The translations under genes and the position numbers were made by a program. A DNA stretch of 9,502 nt, taken from NCBI GenBank assembly GCA_009837685.1, contig VXTA01000281.1, positions 1,805 to 11,306 on the forward strand, read 5' to 3'. The notes beneath the pieces were generated by a model that saw only the letters and a program-made list of their open reading frames with translations, was not told the DNA's origin and searched no databases. Positions within the stretch are counted from its first letter, which is position 1; each line of letters begins with the position of its first letter. Shown here piece after piece: positions 1 to 7,825 of this stretch. This DNA comes from Chloroflexota bacterium. Lineage in GTDB: Bacteria; Chloroflexota; Dehalococcoidia; Lucifugimonadales; Lucifugimonadaceae.

Positions 1-704
1 GCCGTCGTTCCTCCGGGAGACGTCACCATATTTCGCAGTTCCGCAGGATGCTTGCCCGTTTCTTTGGCCAACGCCGCGCTGCCTAACACCATTTGGATCG
101 CCAACTCACGAGCGTCAGTATTCGTCATTCCAAGCTGTACCGCCCCATCGATCAGTGCTTCGATGAAAACGAAGACGTAGGCTGGACCGCTGGCACTCAG
201 CGCGGTTGCGATATCGACGAGTTTTTCATCCTCGAAGTAGACCTGCACGCCGAACGACTCGAGCATCTTTCCTGCGAACTCTCGCATCTCGTCGGATACT
301 GTTGGAGTAGCGGTCCAAGCCGTCGCCCCAATGCCGACTTGGCTGGGGGTATTCGCCATAATCCGAATGAGACGGTCACAGCCGATCTGATTAACAATCG
401 TGTTCGCCTGGACACCCGCCATGATCGACATGAATGTGACGCGCTCGGAACTTTTAGCGACGTTAGCGATTTCATCGGCGACTTCGGCAAGTTGCTGAGG
501 TTTAACTGCAAGAACGGCAAGGTCAGCGGAAAGCACTGCGTTGACGTTGTTCGCCGCGACGGTGACGCCGTAAGTGTCAGCGAGATACAGAGCGCGTTCA
601 GGTATCGGCTCGCTGACGGTGATGTTGACATCGAGAGCGGCCTCTTTCATGCCGGAGATAATGGCTTCGGCCATTACTCCGCCGCCGATGAATGAAACAT
701 TCAT
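1..704 (-). CDS. proC: Pyrroline-5-carboxylate reductase ProC (C-terminus cut by window edge)
   Basis: ProC catalyses the last step of proline biosynthesis, NAD(P)H-dependent reduction of 1-pyrroline-5-carboxylate to L-proline, in the cytoplasm. I translated 234 residues from an ATG at 704; the frame stays open to the left edge, so about 35-40 residues of a usual ~270 are missing. Family landmarks appear in order: the Rossmann dinucleotide loop GGGVMA (residues 7-12), AVKPQ (66-70), MANTPSQVG (116-124, where most members have MPNTP), SGPAYVF (172-178) and the signature VTSPGGTT (227-234) right at the edge. The Pro-to-Ala change in MANTP is mild. No convincing Shine-Dalgarno precedes the ATG, but no better in-frame start is visible and MNVSFIGGG begins where the family usually begins. 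The gene is divergent from the ABC exporter operon and shows no functional link to it. Family assignment is very secure. Confidence 0.95.
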   Translation of the reverse strand, partial: MNVSFIGGGVMAEAIISGMKEAALDVNITVSEPIPERALYLADTYGVTVAANNVNAVLSADLAVLAVKPQQLAEVADEIANVAKSSERVTFMSIMAGVQANTIVNQIGCDRLIRIMANTPSQVGIGATAWTATPTVSDEMREFAGKMLESFGVQVYFEDEKLVDIATALSASGPAYVFVFIEALIDGAVQLGMTNTDARELAIQMVLGSAALAKETGKHPAELRNMVTSPGGTT

Positions 705-782
705 TGCTGATGCGTCCGCATTGATTCGCTGTCCATAAGTAACCGACGCGCCCGCAAATGAGGGTTTGCCGCTGTGTTGTCG

Positions 783-788
783 ATTATA
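783..788 (-). promoter_or_regulatory. Candidate -10 element for proC
   Basis: On the minus strand this reads TATAAT, a perfect sigma-70-type -10 hexamer. It would start transcription about 70 nt upstream of the proC ATG. At 16-18 nt spacing the -35 position is poor (for example AATGAG), and there is no TGn extension, so this rests on one hexamer in a fairly AT-rich stretch. Confidence 0.3.
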
Positions 789-860
789 TGGATCGCCTAT
801 CGCATCTCATTCCGATTCGCTGCACGATTCCGTTCATCAACGGTTTCTGTTTGCGCGTTG

Positions 861-866
861 TATGAT
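861..866 (+). promoter_or_regulatory. Candidate -10 element for the ABC exporter operon
   Basis: TATGAT matches the sigma-70 -10 consensus at five of six positions and lies about 120 nt before the proposed ATG at 987. The best upstream hexamer (TCAACG, 18-nt spacer) matches TTGACA at only three positions. The rest of the 705-986 gap holds no gene I can support. Confidence 0.25.
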
Positions 867-986
867 TGCGTACCCCATACTCGTTGGCAGACTGCGGACG
901 TCGATCTAAGCCTGACACGCCACTTGAAACTGGCTGTCGGGTGTTTTCGCGCGTTCGGGCCGTCTAACCCGCATGGATATCACGTT

Positions 987-1973
987 ATGTCGCAGATAAT
1001 CATCGAAGATCTGATCAAACAATTTCGAGTCTCTGAACGCGACGCCGGAATGTGGGGCGCAATTCGGGGGATCGTCAAGCGGCGCTATCACACGATCAAC
1101 GCTCTCGATGGTGTCAGCTTCTCGATAGAACCGGGAGAGTTGGTCGGCTACATCGGTCCAAACGGCGCCGGAAAATCGACGACCGTAAAAGTGATGTCCG
1201 GCATCCTCGTTCCGGATGCTGGGCGTTGTGAAATCTTGGGTCGCGTGCCTTGGCGGAATCGCACAGAGCACGTGGGTCGGATCGGTGTGGTATTCGGGCA
1301 ACGTACCCAGCTTTGGTGGGACTTGCCGGTCATCGAATCGTTTGATCTTCTGCGAGACATCTATCGCATCCCGCGTAACGAATACGCCAGGAATCGCGAT
1401 GAGTTCATCGCGGTTTTGAATATCGAAGCCTGCTTGGATGTTCCGGTGCGTCAGCTGAGCTTGGGACAAAGAATGCGTTGCGATCTTGCGGCGGCGTTGC
1501 TTCACTCTCCCGACATCCTTTTCCTCGATGAGCCGACCATTGGCATGGACGCGGTGTCGAAACTCGCATTCCGCGAATTCATCAAGCAGTTCAATCAGAA
1601 ACGCGGCACGACCGTCATATTGACGACCCACGACATGGACGATATTGAAGTCATATGCGACCGAGTAATGATCATCAACGATGGCAAGATCGTTTCCGAC
1701 GGAACCCTTGATGAACTGCGACGACGCGTGACATTGGAACGTCGATTGGTAGTCGAATTGGTCGACAACGTTAGTGAGCACACTATCCATCCGCTTGCAA
1801 ATCTCGCAAGTCGCGACGGTAAGCGAATTCACATCCAGTTCGACCCACATCAGATTTCTGCGGCGGATCTGATAGCGCACGTCACATCCCAGAATCAGGT
1901 TCAGGACCTTTTCGTCGAGAATCCGCCGATCGAGGAGACGATCGCGCGCATCTACGAGGACCAGGCGACTTGA
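987..1973 (+). CDS. ABC-2 type exporter, ATP-binding subunit (COG4586-like)
   Basis: This cytoplasmic ATPase powers an ABC exporter whose two membrane subunits follow directly. The 328-residue product shows every nucleotide-binding landmark: Walker A GPNGAGKST (57-65), Q-loop around Q105, signature LSLGQRM (157-163), Walker B ILFLDEP (177-183) and H-loop His215 in TTHDMDD. The wording LSLGQRMRCDLAAALLHSP followed by LFLDEPTIGMD is typical of the COG4586 group, which pairs with two unlike permeases. A C-terminal extension of about 75 residues (from ~250) follows the ATPase core. The same frame stays open back to 774, but I prefer the ATG at 987 because MSQIIIEDLIKQF is the normal family start and the upstream translation resembles no domain. 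There is no clear Shine-Dalgarno before 987. The stop overlaps the next gene. The substrate cannot be told from sequence; relatives are annotated as drug, lipid or peptide exporters. Confidence 0.9.
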   Translation: MSQIIIEDLIKQFRVSERDAGMWGAIRGIVKRRYHTINALDGVSFSIEPGELVGYIGPNGAGKSTTVKVMSGILVPDAGRCEILGRVPWRNRTEHVGRIGVVFGQRTQLWWDLPVIESFDLLRDIYRIPRNEYARNRDEFIAVLNIEACLDVPVRQLSLGQRMRCDLAAALLHSPDILFLDEPTIGMDAVSKLAFREFIKQFNQKRGTTVILTTHDMDDIEVICDRVMIINDGKIVSDGTLDELRRRVTLERRLVVELVDNVSEHTIHPLANLASRDGKRIHIQFDPHQISAADLIAHVTSQNQVQDLFVENPPIEETIARIYEDQAT

Positions 1974-2761
1974 TCAGCTACTGGGCAATTGTCAGCGCTC
2001 GGTTCAGGAGCCTGTTGCAGTACCGGTCAGCGGCTTTGGCAGGGCTGGTTACCCAGATCGTTTGGGGCATGATCCGAGTCATGATCTTCCAAGCTTTCTA
2101 TAGTTCGACCAACGCTGAGCAGCCGATGGACGGGAGCGACGTCGAGACCTACATCTGGCTCGGTCAGGCATTTCTCGCGGCGTTGCCTTGGAATATAGAC
2201 ACGGATTTGCGCTCATTAATCAGGTCTGGCGGCATAGGTTACGAATTGATACGGCCTGTCGATCTCTATTCGTACTGGCTCAGTCGTGCACTCTCTTGGC
2301 GAACCGCGCCGATGTTGATGCGCGCGATCCCGCTGCTGATATTCGCGTTTGTCGTCATGGGCATGTCACCCCCGGTTTCTTGGGCTGCTGCAGCAGCTTT
2401 CTTTGTCTCGATGTGTGCGGCGATCCTGTTGAGCAGCGCGATCACGACGTTTCTGAACGTGACGATGTTGTGGACGATTACCGGGGACGGTGTGACTCAG
2501 ATGACGTTCGGCTTGGTTTTGATTTTCTCTGGGATGCTGGTGCCGCTCCCGCTCTACCCTGATTGGTCGCAACCGATCATCAACGCGATGCCATTCAGAG
2601 GTCTTGTCGATACGCCTTACCGGTTGTATTTGGGGCATATTCCGGTGTCTGAATTTGCGGGGGTTTTGACGCATCAGTTGGTCTGGATCTTGGCGTTTAT
2701 AGTTGCCGGACGGATCGCCATGGCGAGAGCGTTGCGCAGAGTGGTGGTGCAAGGAGGATGA
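1970..2761 (+). CDS. ABC-2 type exporter permease, first subunit (COG4587-like)
   Basis: This is one of two distinct membrane subunits of the exporter, 263 residues, acting in the cytoplasmic membrane. Hydrophobic segments lie near residues 20-42, 113-131, 135-160, 172-194 and 228-250, with a less clear one around 60-75, consistent with a six-helix ABC-2 fold. The stretch GGIGYELIRPVDLYSYWLSR (about 87-106) between the early helices is characteristic of this permease group. The start is a TTG that overlaps the ATPase stop as TTGA. A GAGGA Shine-Dalgarno at 1956-1960, nine bases upstream, supports it and implies translational coupling. There is no cleavable signal peptide. Its end overlaps the Shine-Dalgarno region of the second permease. 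The family call is firm; the substrate is unknown. Confidence 0.88.
   Translation: MISYWAIVSARFRSLLQYRSAALAGLVTQIVWGMIRVMIFQAFYSSTNAEQPMDGSDVETYIWLGQAFLAALPWNIDTDLRSLIRSGGIGYELIRPVDLYSYWLSRALSWRTAPMLMRAIPLLIFAFVVMGMSPPVSWAAAAAFFVSMCAAILLSSAITTFLNVTMLWTITGDGVTQMTFGLVLIFSGMLVPLPLYPDWSQPIINAMPFRGLVDTPYRLYLGHIPVSEFAGVLTHQLVWILAFIVAGRIAMARALRRVVVQGG
2751..2757 (+). promoter_or_regulatory. Strong Shine-Dalgarno deciding the second permease start
   Basis: AAGGAGG lies at the very end of the upstream permease gene. It directly abuts the ATG at 2758 (no spacer), which could not be used efficiently, but it sits six bases before the ATG at 2764. The second ATG is therefore the likelier initiation codon. 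Confidence 0.7.
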
Positions 2762-2763
2762 AG

Positions 2764-3567
2764 ATGCTGGACAGTCTTTTCATTTACAGGCGGTTTCTAG
2801 CCGTTTCGCTTCGGGCGCAGATGCAGTACAAAGCGTCGTTCCTGATGCAACTCGGTGGTCGCTTGATCATCACTGCTGGGGAGTTCATGGCGATTCTTGT
2901 GCTTTTCGATCGATTCGATTCGCTCATCGGTTGGAACGTGTACCAGGTCGCATTTATCTATGGGGTTGTCAACATCTCTTTCGCCGTTGCTGACGCGATG
3001 ACCACCGGTTTCGATCTGTTTGGCGACATGGTCAAGACCGGCGATTTTGATCGGATCTTGATTCGTCCGCGATCTACCGCATTGCAGCTCGCCGGACAGG
3101 AACTGACGTTGCGGCGCATCAGCCGGCTGACACCGGGGCTGGTGGCTCTGACGTGGGCAGCGATGAATCTCGACTTGAATTGGACTTTTGCCAATGCATC
3201 GTTGTTGATGGTTTCGGTCGCGGGCGGAGCGTCATTGTTTGCAGGATTGATCGTGTTGCAGGCGACTCTTGCGTTCTGGACCACCGAAACGTTGGAGATG
3301 ATGAACACATTGACCTACGGCGGCGTCGAAACAACTCAGTATCCGATCAACATCTATCGGCCATGGTTCCGCAACTTCTTCACTTTTGGGATACCGTTGG
3401 CCACGGTCAGTTACTTCCCCGCGCTCGCGATTATGGGCACTCCTGATCCCCTCGGCACGCCGTTATGGTTCCAATACACTGCTCCAGCGATAGGAATCGC
3501 GTTCCTGATCGGCTCGCTCCAAGTTTGGAGGATTGGAGTGAGGCACTACCTTTCGACGGGTAGCTGA
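2764..3567 (+). CDS. ABC-2 type exporter permease, second subunit (COG3694/ABC2_membrane_6-like)
   Basis: This is the second, non-identical membrane subunit of the exporter, 267 residues. Family-specific stretches are easy to see: GDFDRILIRP (93-102) after the second helix, NTLTYGGVETTQYPINIY (181-198), FTFGIPLATVSYFPA (206-220) and the C-terminal WRIGVRHYLSTGS (255-267). These match the usual wording of the COG3694 permeases that accompany COG4586 ATPases. Hydrophobic segments lie near 26-48, 60-78, 122-133, 143-170, 205-223 and 236-253. I chose the ATG at 2764 rather than 2758 because of the Shine-Dalgarno spacing; the earlier start would add Met-Lys and overlap the previous gene as ATGA. 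With the ATPase and first permease it should form a heteromeric exporter. The gene ends 6 nt from the stop codon of the convergent dehydrogenase gene, with no strong terminator visible. Confidence 0.9.
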   Translation: MLDSLFIYRRFLAVSLRAQMQYKASFLMQLGGRLIITAGEFMAILVLFDRFDSLIGWNVYQVAFIYGVVNISFAVADAMTTGFDLFGDMVKTGDFDRILIRPRSTALQLAGQELTLRRISRLTPGLVALTWAAMNLDLNWTFANASLLMVSVAGGASLFAGLIVLQATLAFWTTETLEMMNTLTYGGVETTQYPINIYRPWFRNFFTFGIPLATVSYFPALAIMGTPDPLGTPLWFQYTAPAIGIAFLIGSLQVWRIGVRHYLSTGS

Positions 3568-3573
3568 ATGAAT

Positions 3574-4581
3574 TCAGGCGATGCCACGTCGCGTCGCCAG
3601 CGCAACTGCGAGTTTGATGGCTTCAACCATGCTGGTGGATTGGGCTATGTTCTTGCCGGCAATGTCGAAAGCGGTGCCGTGATCTACTGATGTGCGAATG
3701 AACGGGATTCCGAGATTTACCGACACCGATTCCTCGAACCCGTGAACCTTGATGGGAATATGTCCTTGATCGTGGTACATCACCACGACAACGTCATACA
3801 TACCGTCGATGGCTTGATTGAATACGGAATCCGCTGGGTGAGGGCCTGTAGCATTGATGCCTTCGGAACGGGCTAGCTCGATTGCGGGATAAATCTCTTT
3901 GGCCTCGGTGTCGCCGATTAGACCGTTGTCACTGGCATGCGGATTGAGAGCTGCGACTGCGATCCGCGGGTTTCGGAAGCCCCCGCGTTTGAAGTGTTCG
4001 TCAGTTATTCGCACCGCGGTGTAGACATTTTGAGTTGTGACAAATGCGCACGCTTCGGGCAACGACTTGTGCGTCGACAAGTGCATGCAACGCAGTACCC
4101 CACTCACGAGCATCGTGTAAACGGTGGCACTATCGGTTAGGCGTTTGAAAACTTCTTGGTGTCCGAGATCAGCTGCGCCTGAAATCTGCCAAGATTCCTT
4201 GTTGACTGGCGCTGTAACCATCCCGTCGATTTCCCCAGCCAAGCACATCTTTGCGGATGTCTCTACCCACTCGTGGGATGCTCGCCCCGAATCGGATGAG
4301 TGCTTGCCCTGCGGGAACTCTACGTCCTCGTAGTCACCGACGCTCAATACTGATACGACCTCAGCGGAATCGTGCGTTTCAGCAGGTTCAGCGATGCATT
4401 CGACCGGTATACCGATCCCTGTTTCAGCCAACGCCTGGCGCACCGATTGCTCAGTGCCGACTACGAACATGCGCGCAGAATCATTGACCTCGGGATCGGC
4501 AAGAGCTTTTACGACCACTTCAGGGCCAATACCCGAAGGGTCGCCCAAAGTAAGGGCCAAGAGCGGTTTGACGCGGTTCAT
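3574..4581 (-). CDS. PdxA-family 4-phospho-hydroxyacid dehydrogenase
   Basis: The 335-residue protein belongs to the PdxA family. Classical PdxA oxidises 4-phosphohydroxy-L-threonine in the DXP-dependent pyridoxal phosphate pathway; PdxA2 relatives oxidise 4-phospho-D-threonate or -erythronate. Visible motifs are LTLGDPSGIGPE (10-21), TAPVNKE (123-129), GHQE (140-143), the three metal-ligand histidines His171 (STHKSL), His215 (NPHASDNG) and His270 (YHDQGHIP), and RTSVDHGTAFDIAG (296-309). GHQE replaces the usual GHTE, and Ser287 stands where PdxA has a substrate-binding Asn, so I do not assign the canonical reaction. An SD-like GAGG at 4589-4592 lies seven bases before the ATG. The gene follows nrdJ by 54 nt on the same strand, so co-transcription is likely although no functional link is obvious. 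The family is certain; the substrate is open. Confidence 0.85.
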   Translation of the reverse strand: MNRVKPLLALTLGDPSGIGPEVVVKALADPEVNDSARMFVVGTEQSVRQALAETGIGIPVECIAEPAETHDSAEVVSVLSVGDYEDVEFPQGKHSSDSGRASHEWVETSAKMCLAGEIDGMVTAPVNKESWQISGAADLGHQEVFKRLTDSATVYTMLVSGVLRCMHLSTHKSLPEACAFVTTQNVYTAVRITDEHFKRGGFRNPRIAVAALNPHASDNGLIGDTEAKEIYPAIELARSEGINATGPHPADSVFNQAIDGMYDVVVVMYHDQGHIPIKVHGFEESVSVNLGIPFIRTSVDHGTAFDIAGKNIAQSTSMVEAIKLAVALATRRGIA

Positions 4582-4635
4582 CTTCCGGCCTCGACCCTGT
4601 GAATCAATCTGCGCGTCGTTCGTCGCACCTTGTTA

Positions 4636-7125
4636 TCAGCATTTGCTGTAGCCGCAGGTGTAGCACTTCATGCAGCCTTCTTCGTACGCCATTCTCGGCG
4701 CGAAGCATTCGGGACAGGCCTCCGATGTGATGTGCGTGTTCTTACCGGCGCTACTTTCGCGTTCGCCAGATTGTGGCATACCGATCTGGTTGGAACTCGG
4801 AGGCTGGAGCAATGCGGTTTGGGCCGGATCCGCGCCGGGTGCCAAACTCCCTCTCGGCGGAGACGAGGAGTGCTCGAGCATCACCTTCGCGATGGCATCC
4901 GGTACCGACAGAATCTGCTGACCACGGTCCCACACCGGGGCATCAACGATGTTGATCAACTGGTCGATCACATCATCTGGTGACACACCTGACCTCAGAC
5001 ACAGCGAGATCATACGAGAGAGGGCCTCAGCCATCGCGCTGTCGTTTCCACCTGCTTTGCCGTGGTTGGTAAAGACCTCGAACGGAAGACCTTCGCTAGT
5101 GAATGACAACGTAACGTAGATCTTGCCACGGCCTGTTTCGACCTGCACTGTCTTCGATTCAAGCACCGGAGGTCGCGGCTGCCGGTGCACATACGCTACC
5201 GCACCGTTTTCGGCCGGCTCGATGCTCGTATCAGCGTCTGCATTCTCGTTTGTGCCTTTGGTCAAAACCTCTTTTTCGCGGCTACCCGCCCGGTATACGG
5301 TGATGCCTTTGCACCGCGTCTCCCATGCCAACTTGTATGCCTCTTCGACATCCCCTTTGGTCGCTTCGTTAGGGAAGTTGATGGTTTTGGAGATGCCCGC
5401 ATCGACGCTCTCTTGGAAGGCCGCCTGCATCAACACGTGATCGCTCGGAGCGATGTCGGCGGCGACGTGGAACAACTCCTTGATGTCCGCGTCTACGTCA
5501 TCACGTTCCTGCAAAGATTCACCATTCGCGAGGGCGTCCAAGAGTTGGTGGCTGTAACATTCGCGTTCTCTGACCACTCTCTCGAAATTCGCGTCTGCAT
5601 ACGTCAACGTGGTTTCGCCGCCGAGGATGTTTTGCTTCCTGAACGCGAGTGAGAAGATGGGCTCTATACCGCTCGAGCATCCAGCGATCATCGAGATGGT
5701 GCCGGTAGGAGCTACTGTCAATCTGCACGCGTTGCGCATGCGCGGATGTGATCCGCCGTTCTCGTGCCAAGCACCGTACGGGCTTCGAATCTCAGCCAAG
5801 TTCGCAGACGCCGTATCTGACTGTTCCTTGATATAGCGCATGACATCGCGTCCGATGACAACTGCTTCGGGACTGTCGTATGGGATGCCAAGAGCAACGA
5901 GCATATCGGCGAAGCCCATGACACCAAGTCCGATCTTGCGTGTCTGGAGGTTCATTTCCCTGATTTCAGGGATCGCGTACTCGTTGACATCGATCGTGTT
6001 GTCCAAGAAATGAACAGCCAACCGAATCGTCTCACCCATACGGTCCCAGTCGATGCCTGGGAGTTTGTTCAGGGTGTGTGCCTGAATTCCGGCGTACTCT
6101 GGGCGAAGCAGATCAAGCTGCGCCGGGCTACGTTCTATGATGCCGGTGGCTATCTTGCCGACAACGAAGTTCGATAGATTAATCGATCCTAGGTTGCACG
6201 ATTCATATGGCAACAGCGGCTGTTCTCCGCACGGGTTGGTAGCGGTGATCAATCCGAGGTCTAGAACCGGGCTGTTTCGGTTCACCTCATCGAGGAAGAT
6301 CATGCCGGGCTCGCCGTTGAGCCATGCGCCATCAATGATCTTGTCAAATACTTCTCGAGCGTCTTGGCGTCCGACCTCGGCCTTATTGCTGTCGGGATCC
6401 GCAGGGTTCTCTCGGAAGTAAAGCGGGTAGTCTTTACCCTCCACCACGGCGCGCATGAATTCATCCGATACCCCTACCGAGATGTTGAAGTTGTGAATCT
6501 CCCCCTCAACGCTTTTACAGGCTATGAACTCGAGAATGTCGGGATGGTGAACATCCATCACCGCCATATTGGCACCGTCGCGTTTGCCGCCTTGAGTCAC
6601 CAGTCTTGAGGTAGCGGACAAGTAGCGTAGCGTCTCGACTGGGCCACAAGCTTTACCATGCGTTGTGGATATCGACGATCCCTTAGGCCTCAACTCAGAA
6701 AGCGCGAATCCTGTGCCGCCGCCGAACTTCTGCACCATGGCCTGATCGTGTGACGCACGTGTTATGCCTTCCATGGTGTCTGTCAGCGGCAGAACGAAGC
6801 ACGCCGAGAGTGTTCCTTGGCCGGTGCCCGCGTTCATAAGCGTAGGCGAGTTGGGCAAGAAGTCCAAACTGGCCATCATCTGATAGAAGCGGTCCGCGAT
6901 CTGATCCACCCGATCCGGCGTCGCTCCGTAGAGCGTGTCTCCCTTGGCGATAGCGTGCGCGACCCGCTGAAACATGCCCTGCGCGTCTTCAGCAACTCTG
7001 TCGTTGCGGTCCCGCACGAAATAGCGCTTCTCCAATATCACCTCGGCGTTTTCAGAAATCTCCGCCGGTATGAACCCATCATCCGGAACGTCAAGCATCC
7101 ATCTCCCGGTCGTCGCCTTAGCCAT
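4636..7125 (-). CDS. nrdJ: Adenosylcobalamin-dependent (class II) ribonucleotide reductase
   Basis: This 829-residue enzyme reduces ribonucleotides to deoxyribonucleotides using a thiyl radical generated from coenzyme B12, without oxygen and without a separate radical subunit. The N-terminus has no ATP-cone and begins with the reductase helical domain (ILEKRYFVRD, 30-39). The catalytic barrel shows SACFVLP with Cys109 (one redox-active cysteine), NPCGEQPLLPYESCNLGSI with Asn297, thiyl-radical Cys299, Glu301 and partner Cys310, and PTGTISMIAGCSSGIEP (473-489). The spacing of these residues agrees with the Thermotoga NrdJ scheme. After a variable linker comes a TSCPD-type domain (~655-735), a low-complexity linker and a terminal zinc-ribbon-like tail with Cys804, 807, 818, 821, 824 and 829, which re-reduces the active site. 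A GGGGGA Shine-Dalgarno at 7131-7136 lies five bases before the ATG. The gene lies 60 nt after nrdR and is probably its regulatory target. No other reductase gene is in the window. Confidence 0.97.
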   Translation of the reverse strand: MAKATTGRWMLDVPDDGFIPAEISENAEVILEKRYFVRDRNDRVAEDAQGMFQRVAHAIAKGDTLYGATPDRVDQIADRFYQMMASLDFLPNSPTLMNAGTGQGTLSACFVLPLTDTMEGITRASHDQAMVQKFGGGTGFALSELRPKGSSISTTHGKACGPVETLRYLSATSRLVTQGGKRDGANMAVMDVHHPDILEFIACKSVEGEIHNFNISVGVSDEFMRAVVEGKDYPLYFRENPADPDSNKAEVGRQDAREVFDKIIDGAWLNGEPGMIFLDEVNRNSPVLDLGLITATNPCGEQPLLPYESCNLGSINLSNFVVGKIATGIIERSPAQLDLLRPEYAGIQAHTLNKLPGIDWDRMGETIRLAVHFLDNTIDVNEYAIPEIREMNLQTRKIGLGVMGFADMLVALGIPYDSPEAVVIGRDVMRYIKEQSDTASANLAEIRSPYGAWHENGGSHPRMRNACRLTVAPTGTISMIAGCSSGIEPIFSLAFRKQNILGGETTLTYADANFERVVRERECYSHQLLDALANGESLQERDDVDADIKELFHVAADIAPSDHVLMQAAFQESVDAGISKTINFPNEATKGDVEEAYKLAWETRCKGITVYRAGSREKEVLTKGTNENADADTSIEPAENGAVAYVHRQPRPPVLESKTVQVETGRGKIYVTLSFTSEGLPFEVFTNHGKAGGNDSAMAEALSRMISLCLRSGVSPDDVIDQLINIVDAPVWDRGQQILSVPDAIAKVMLEHSSSPPRGSLAPGADPAQTALLQPPSSNQIGMPQSGERESSAGKNTHITSEACPECFAPRMAYEEGCMKCYTCGYSKC

Positions 7126-7185
7126 GTCTGTCCCCCATCTTGGTCATCGATTGATTAGCGTCAATCCTTAGCAGGTAATTGATAA

Positions 7186-7737
7186 TTATGAAGCCGTCGC
7201 AGCCTTCGATCGATTTCGACGGCCTGAATACCGGATCGCCGGTCTCAATGGGCTGGGCAACAAAGTGCCTTGAAGATCGTAGACTTCCGAAGCCGCACGG
7301 CCTAGCATGTCCACTTCAGCAGCGAATCGTTCCGGATCCTCGAAGTCGTTGTAAACCGACGCAAACCGCAGATACGCCACATCGTCGAGCGTTTTCAAGT
7401 GGTTAAGAACCATCTCGCCTATGACGCCGGATTCGATTCGATCGCGTCCTTCGTTGACAGCTCGTTGCTGGATCTCTTCCACTATCTCTTCAATCGCGCC
7501 TACCGGCAGGTACCTCTTGGCACACGCGATCTGAATGCTTCTGGTCAATTTCTCCGAGGAGAACACCTCTAATTTGCCGCTCCGCTTTTCAACCATCAAT
7601 CGCGCATTGTACACACGTTCTAATGTTGTGAAGCGAACCGAACAATCCGCGCACTCGCGACGACGGCGAACCGAGTTGTCTCTGACACGCGTGTCAAGGA
7701 CTCGAGTCTCCGGATGTCTGCAGTCTGGACAGTGCAT
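7186..7737 (-). CDS. nrdR: Transcriptional repressor NrdR
   Basis: NrdR is an ATP/dATP-sensing repressor of ribonucleotide reductase genes. The N-terminal zinc ribbon is complete (Cys3, Cys6, Cys29, Cys32) with RRRRECADCSVRFTTLERV between and after the second pair, which carries DNA contacts. The ATP-cone spans about residues 48-135 and closes with the hallmark VAYLRFASVYNDFED. At 183 residues the protein is about 30 longer than usual; the extra is a basic, probably disordered tail rich in Arg, Ser and Ala. I start it at the ATG at 7737 (MHCPDC, the normal family start). A GTG directly upstream at 7740 would add one Met and sits seven bases after the AGGAG Shine-Dalgarno (7748-7752), against ten for the ATG, so either may be used. 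The gene precedes nrdJ on the same strand, and an NrdR-box-like site lies upstream. Confidence 0.96.
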   Translation of the reverse strand: MHCPDCRHPETRVLDTRVRDNSVRRRRECADCSVRFTTLERVYNARLMVEKRSGKLEVFSSEKLTRSIQIACAKRYLPVGAIEEIVEEIQQRAVNEGRDRIESGVIGEMVLNHLKTLDDVAYLRFASVYNDFEDPERFAAEVDMLGRAASEVYDLQGTLLPSPLRPAIRYSGRRNRSKAATAS

Positions 7738-7797
7738 CACGATCTGGCTCCTGGCTCTCGCAGGACGCCGATCCTAGTTCCCATTTTTATCGTCGAA

Positions 7798-7813
7798 ACA
7801 CCACATCTAGTGC
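7798..7813. promoter_or_regulatory. Candidate NrdR box upstream of nrdR
   Basis: The plus strand reads ACACCACATCTAGTGC. Compared with the published NrdR-box consensus acaCwAtATaTwGtgt, 12 of 16 positions agree, including all six strongly conserved ones, and the site is an imperfect palindrome (CAC-A-AT-T-GTG). It lies about 60 bp upstream of the nrdR start codon, just downstream of the -10-like TATATT (minus strand, 7826-7831), where a bound repressor would block transcription. NrdR usually binds two boxes about 31 bp apart; the partner here is only half-conserved (7829-7844). Confidence 0.55.
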
Positions 7814-7825
7814 TCGTAGCAAGAA

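Noticed and set aside
93..695. A 200-codon plus-strand open frame opposite proC
   Set aside because: The minus strand carries all ProC signatures; the plus-strand translation shows no domain and is an antisense shadow.
774..986. An N-terminal extension of the ABC ATPase starting at 774
   Set aside because: The extra 71 residues resemble no ABC domain, and the normal family start MSQIIIEDL coincides with the ATG at 987.
906..1880. A 324-codon open frame on the minus strand opposite the ABC ATPase gene
   Set aside because: It mirrors the codons of a clearly recognisable ATPase on the plus strand, and its translation has no recognisable motif. Long antisense frames are common in such genomes.
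7126..7185. Cobalamin riboswitch in front of the B12-dependent reductase
   Set aside because: Only 60 nt separate nrdR and nrdJ, too short for a cobalamin riboswitch, and I see no B12-box-like sequence.
7176..7188. Inverted repeat TAATTGATAATTA at the nrdR stop codon as a terminator
   Set aside because: The five-base stem is all A/T with a 3-nt loop and no T-run, so it would be unstable; nrdR and nrdJ are more likely co-transcribed.
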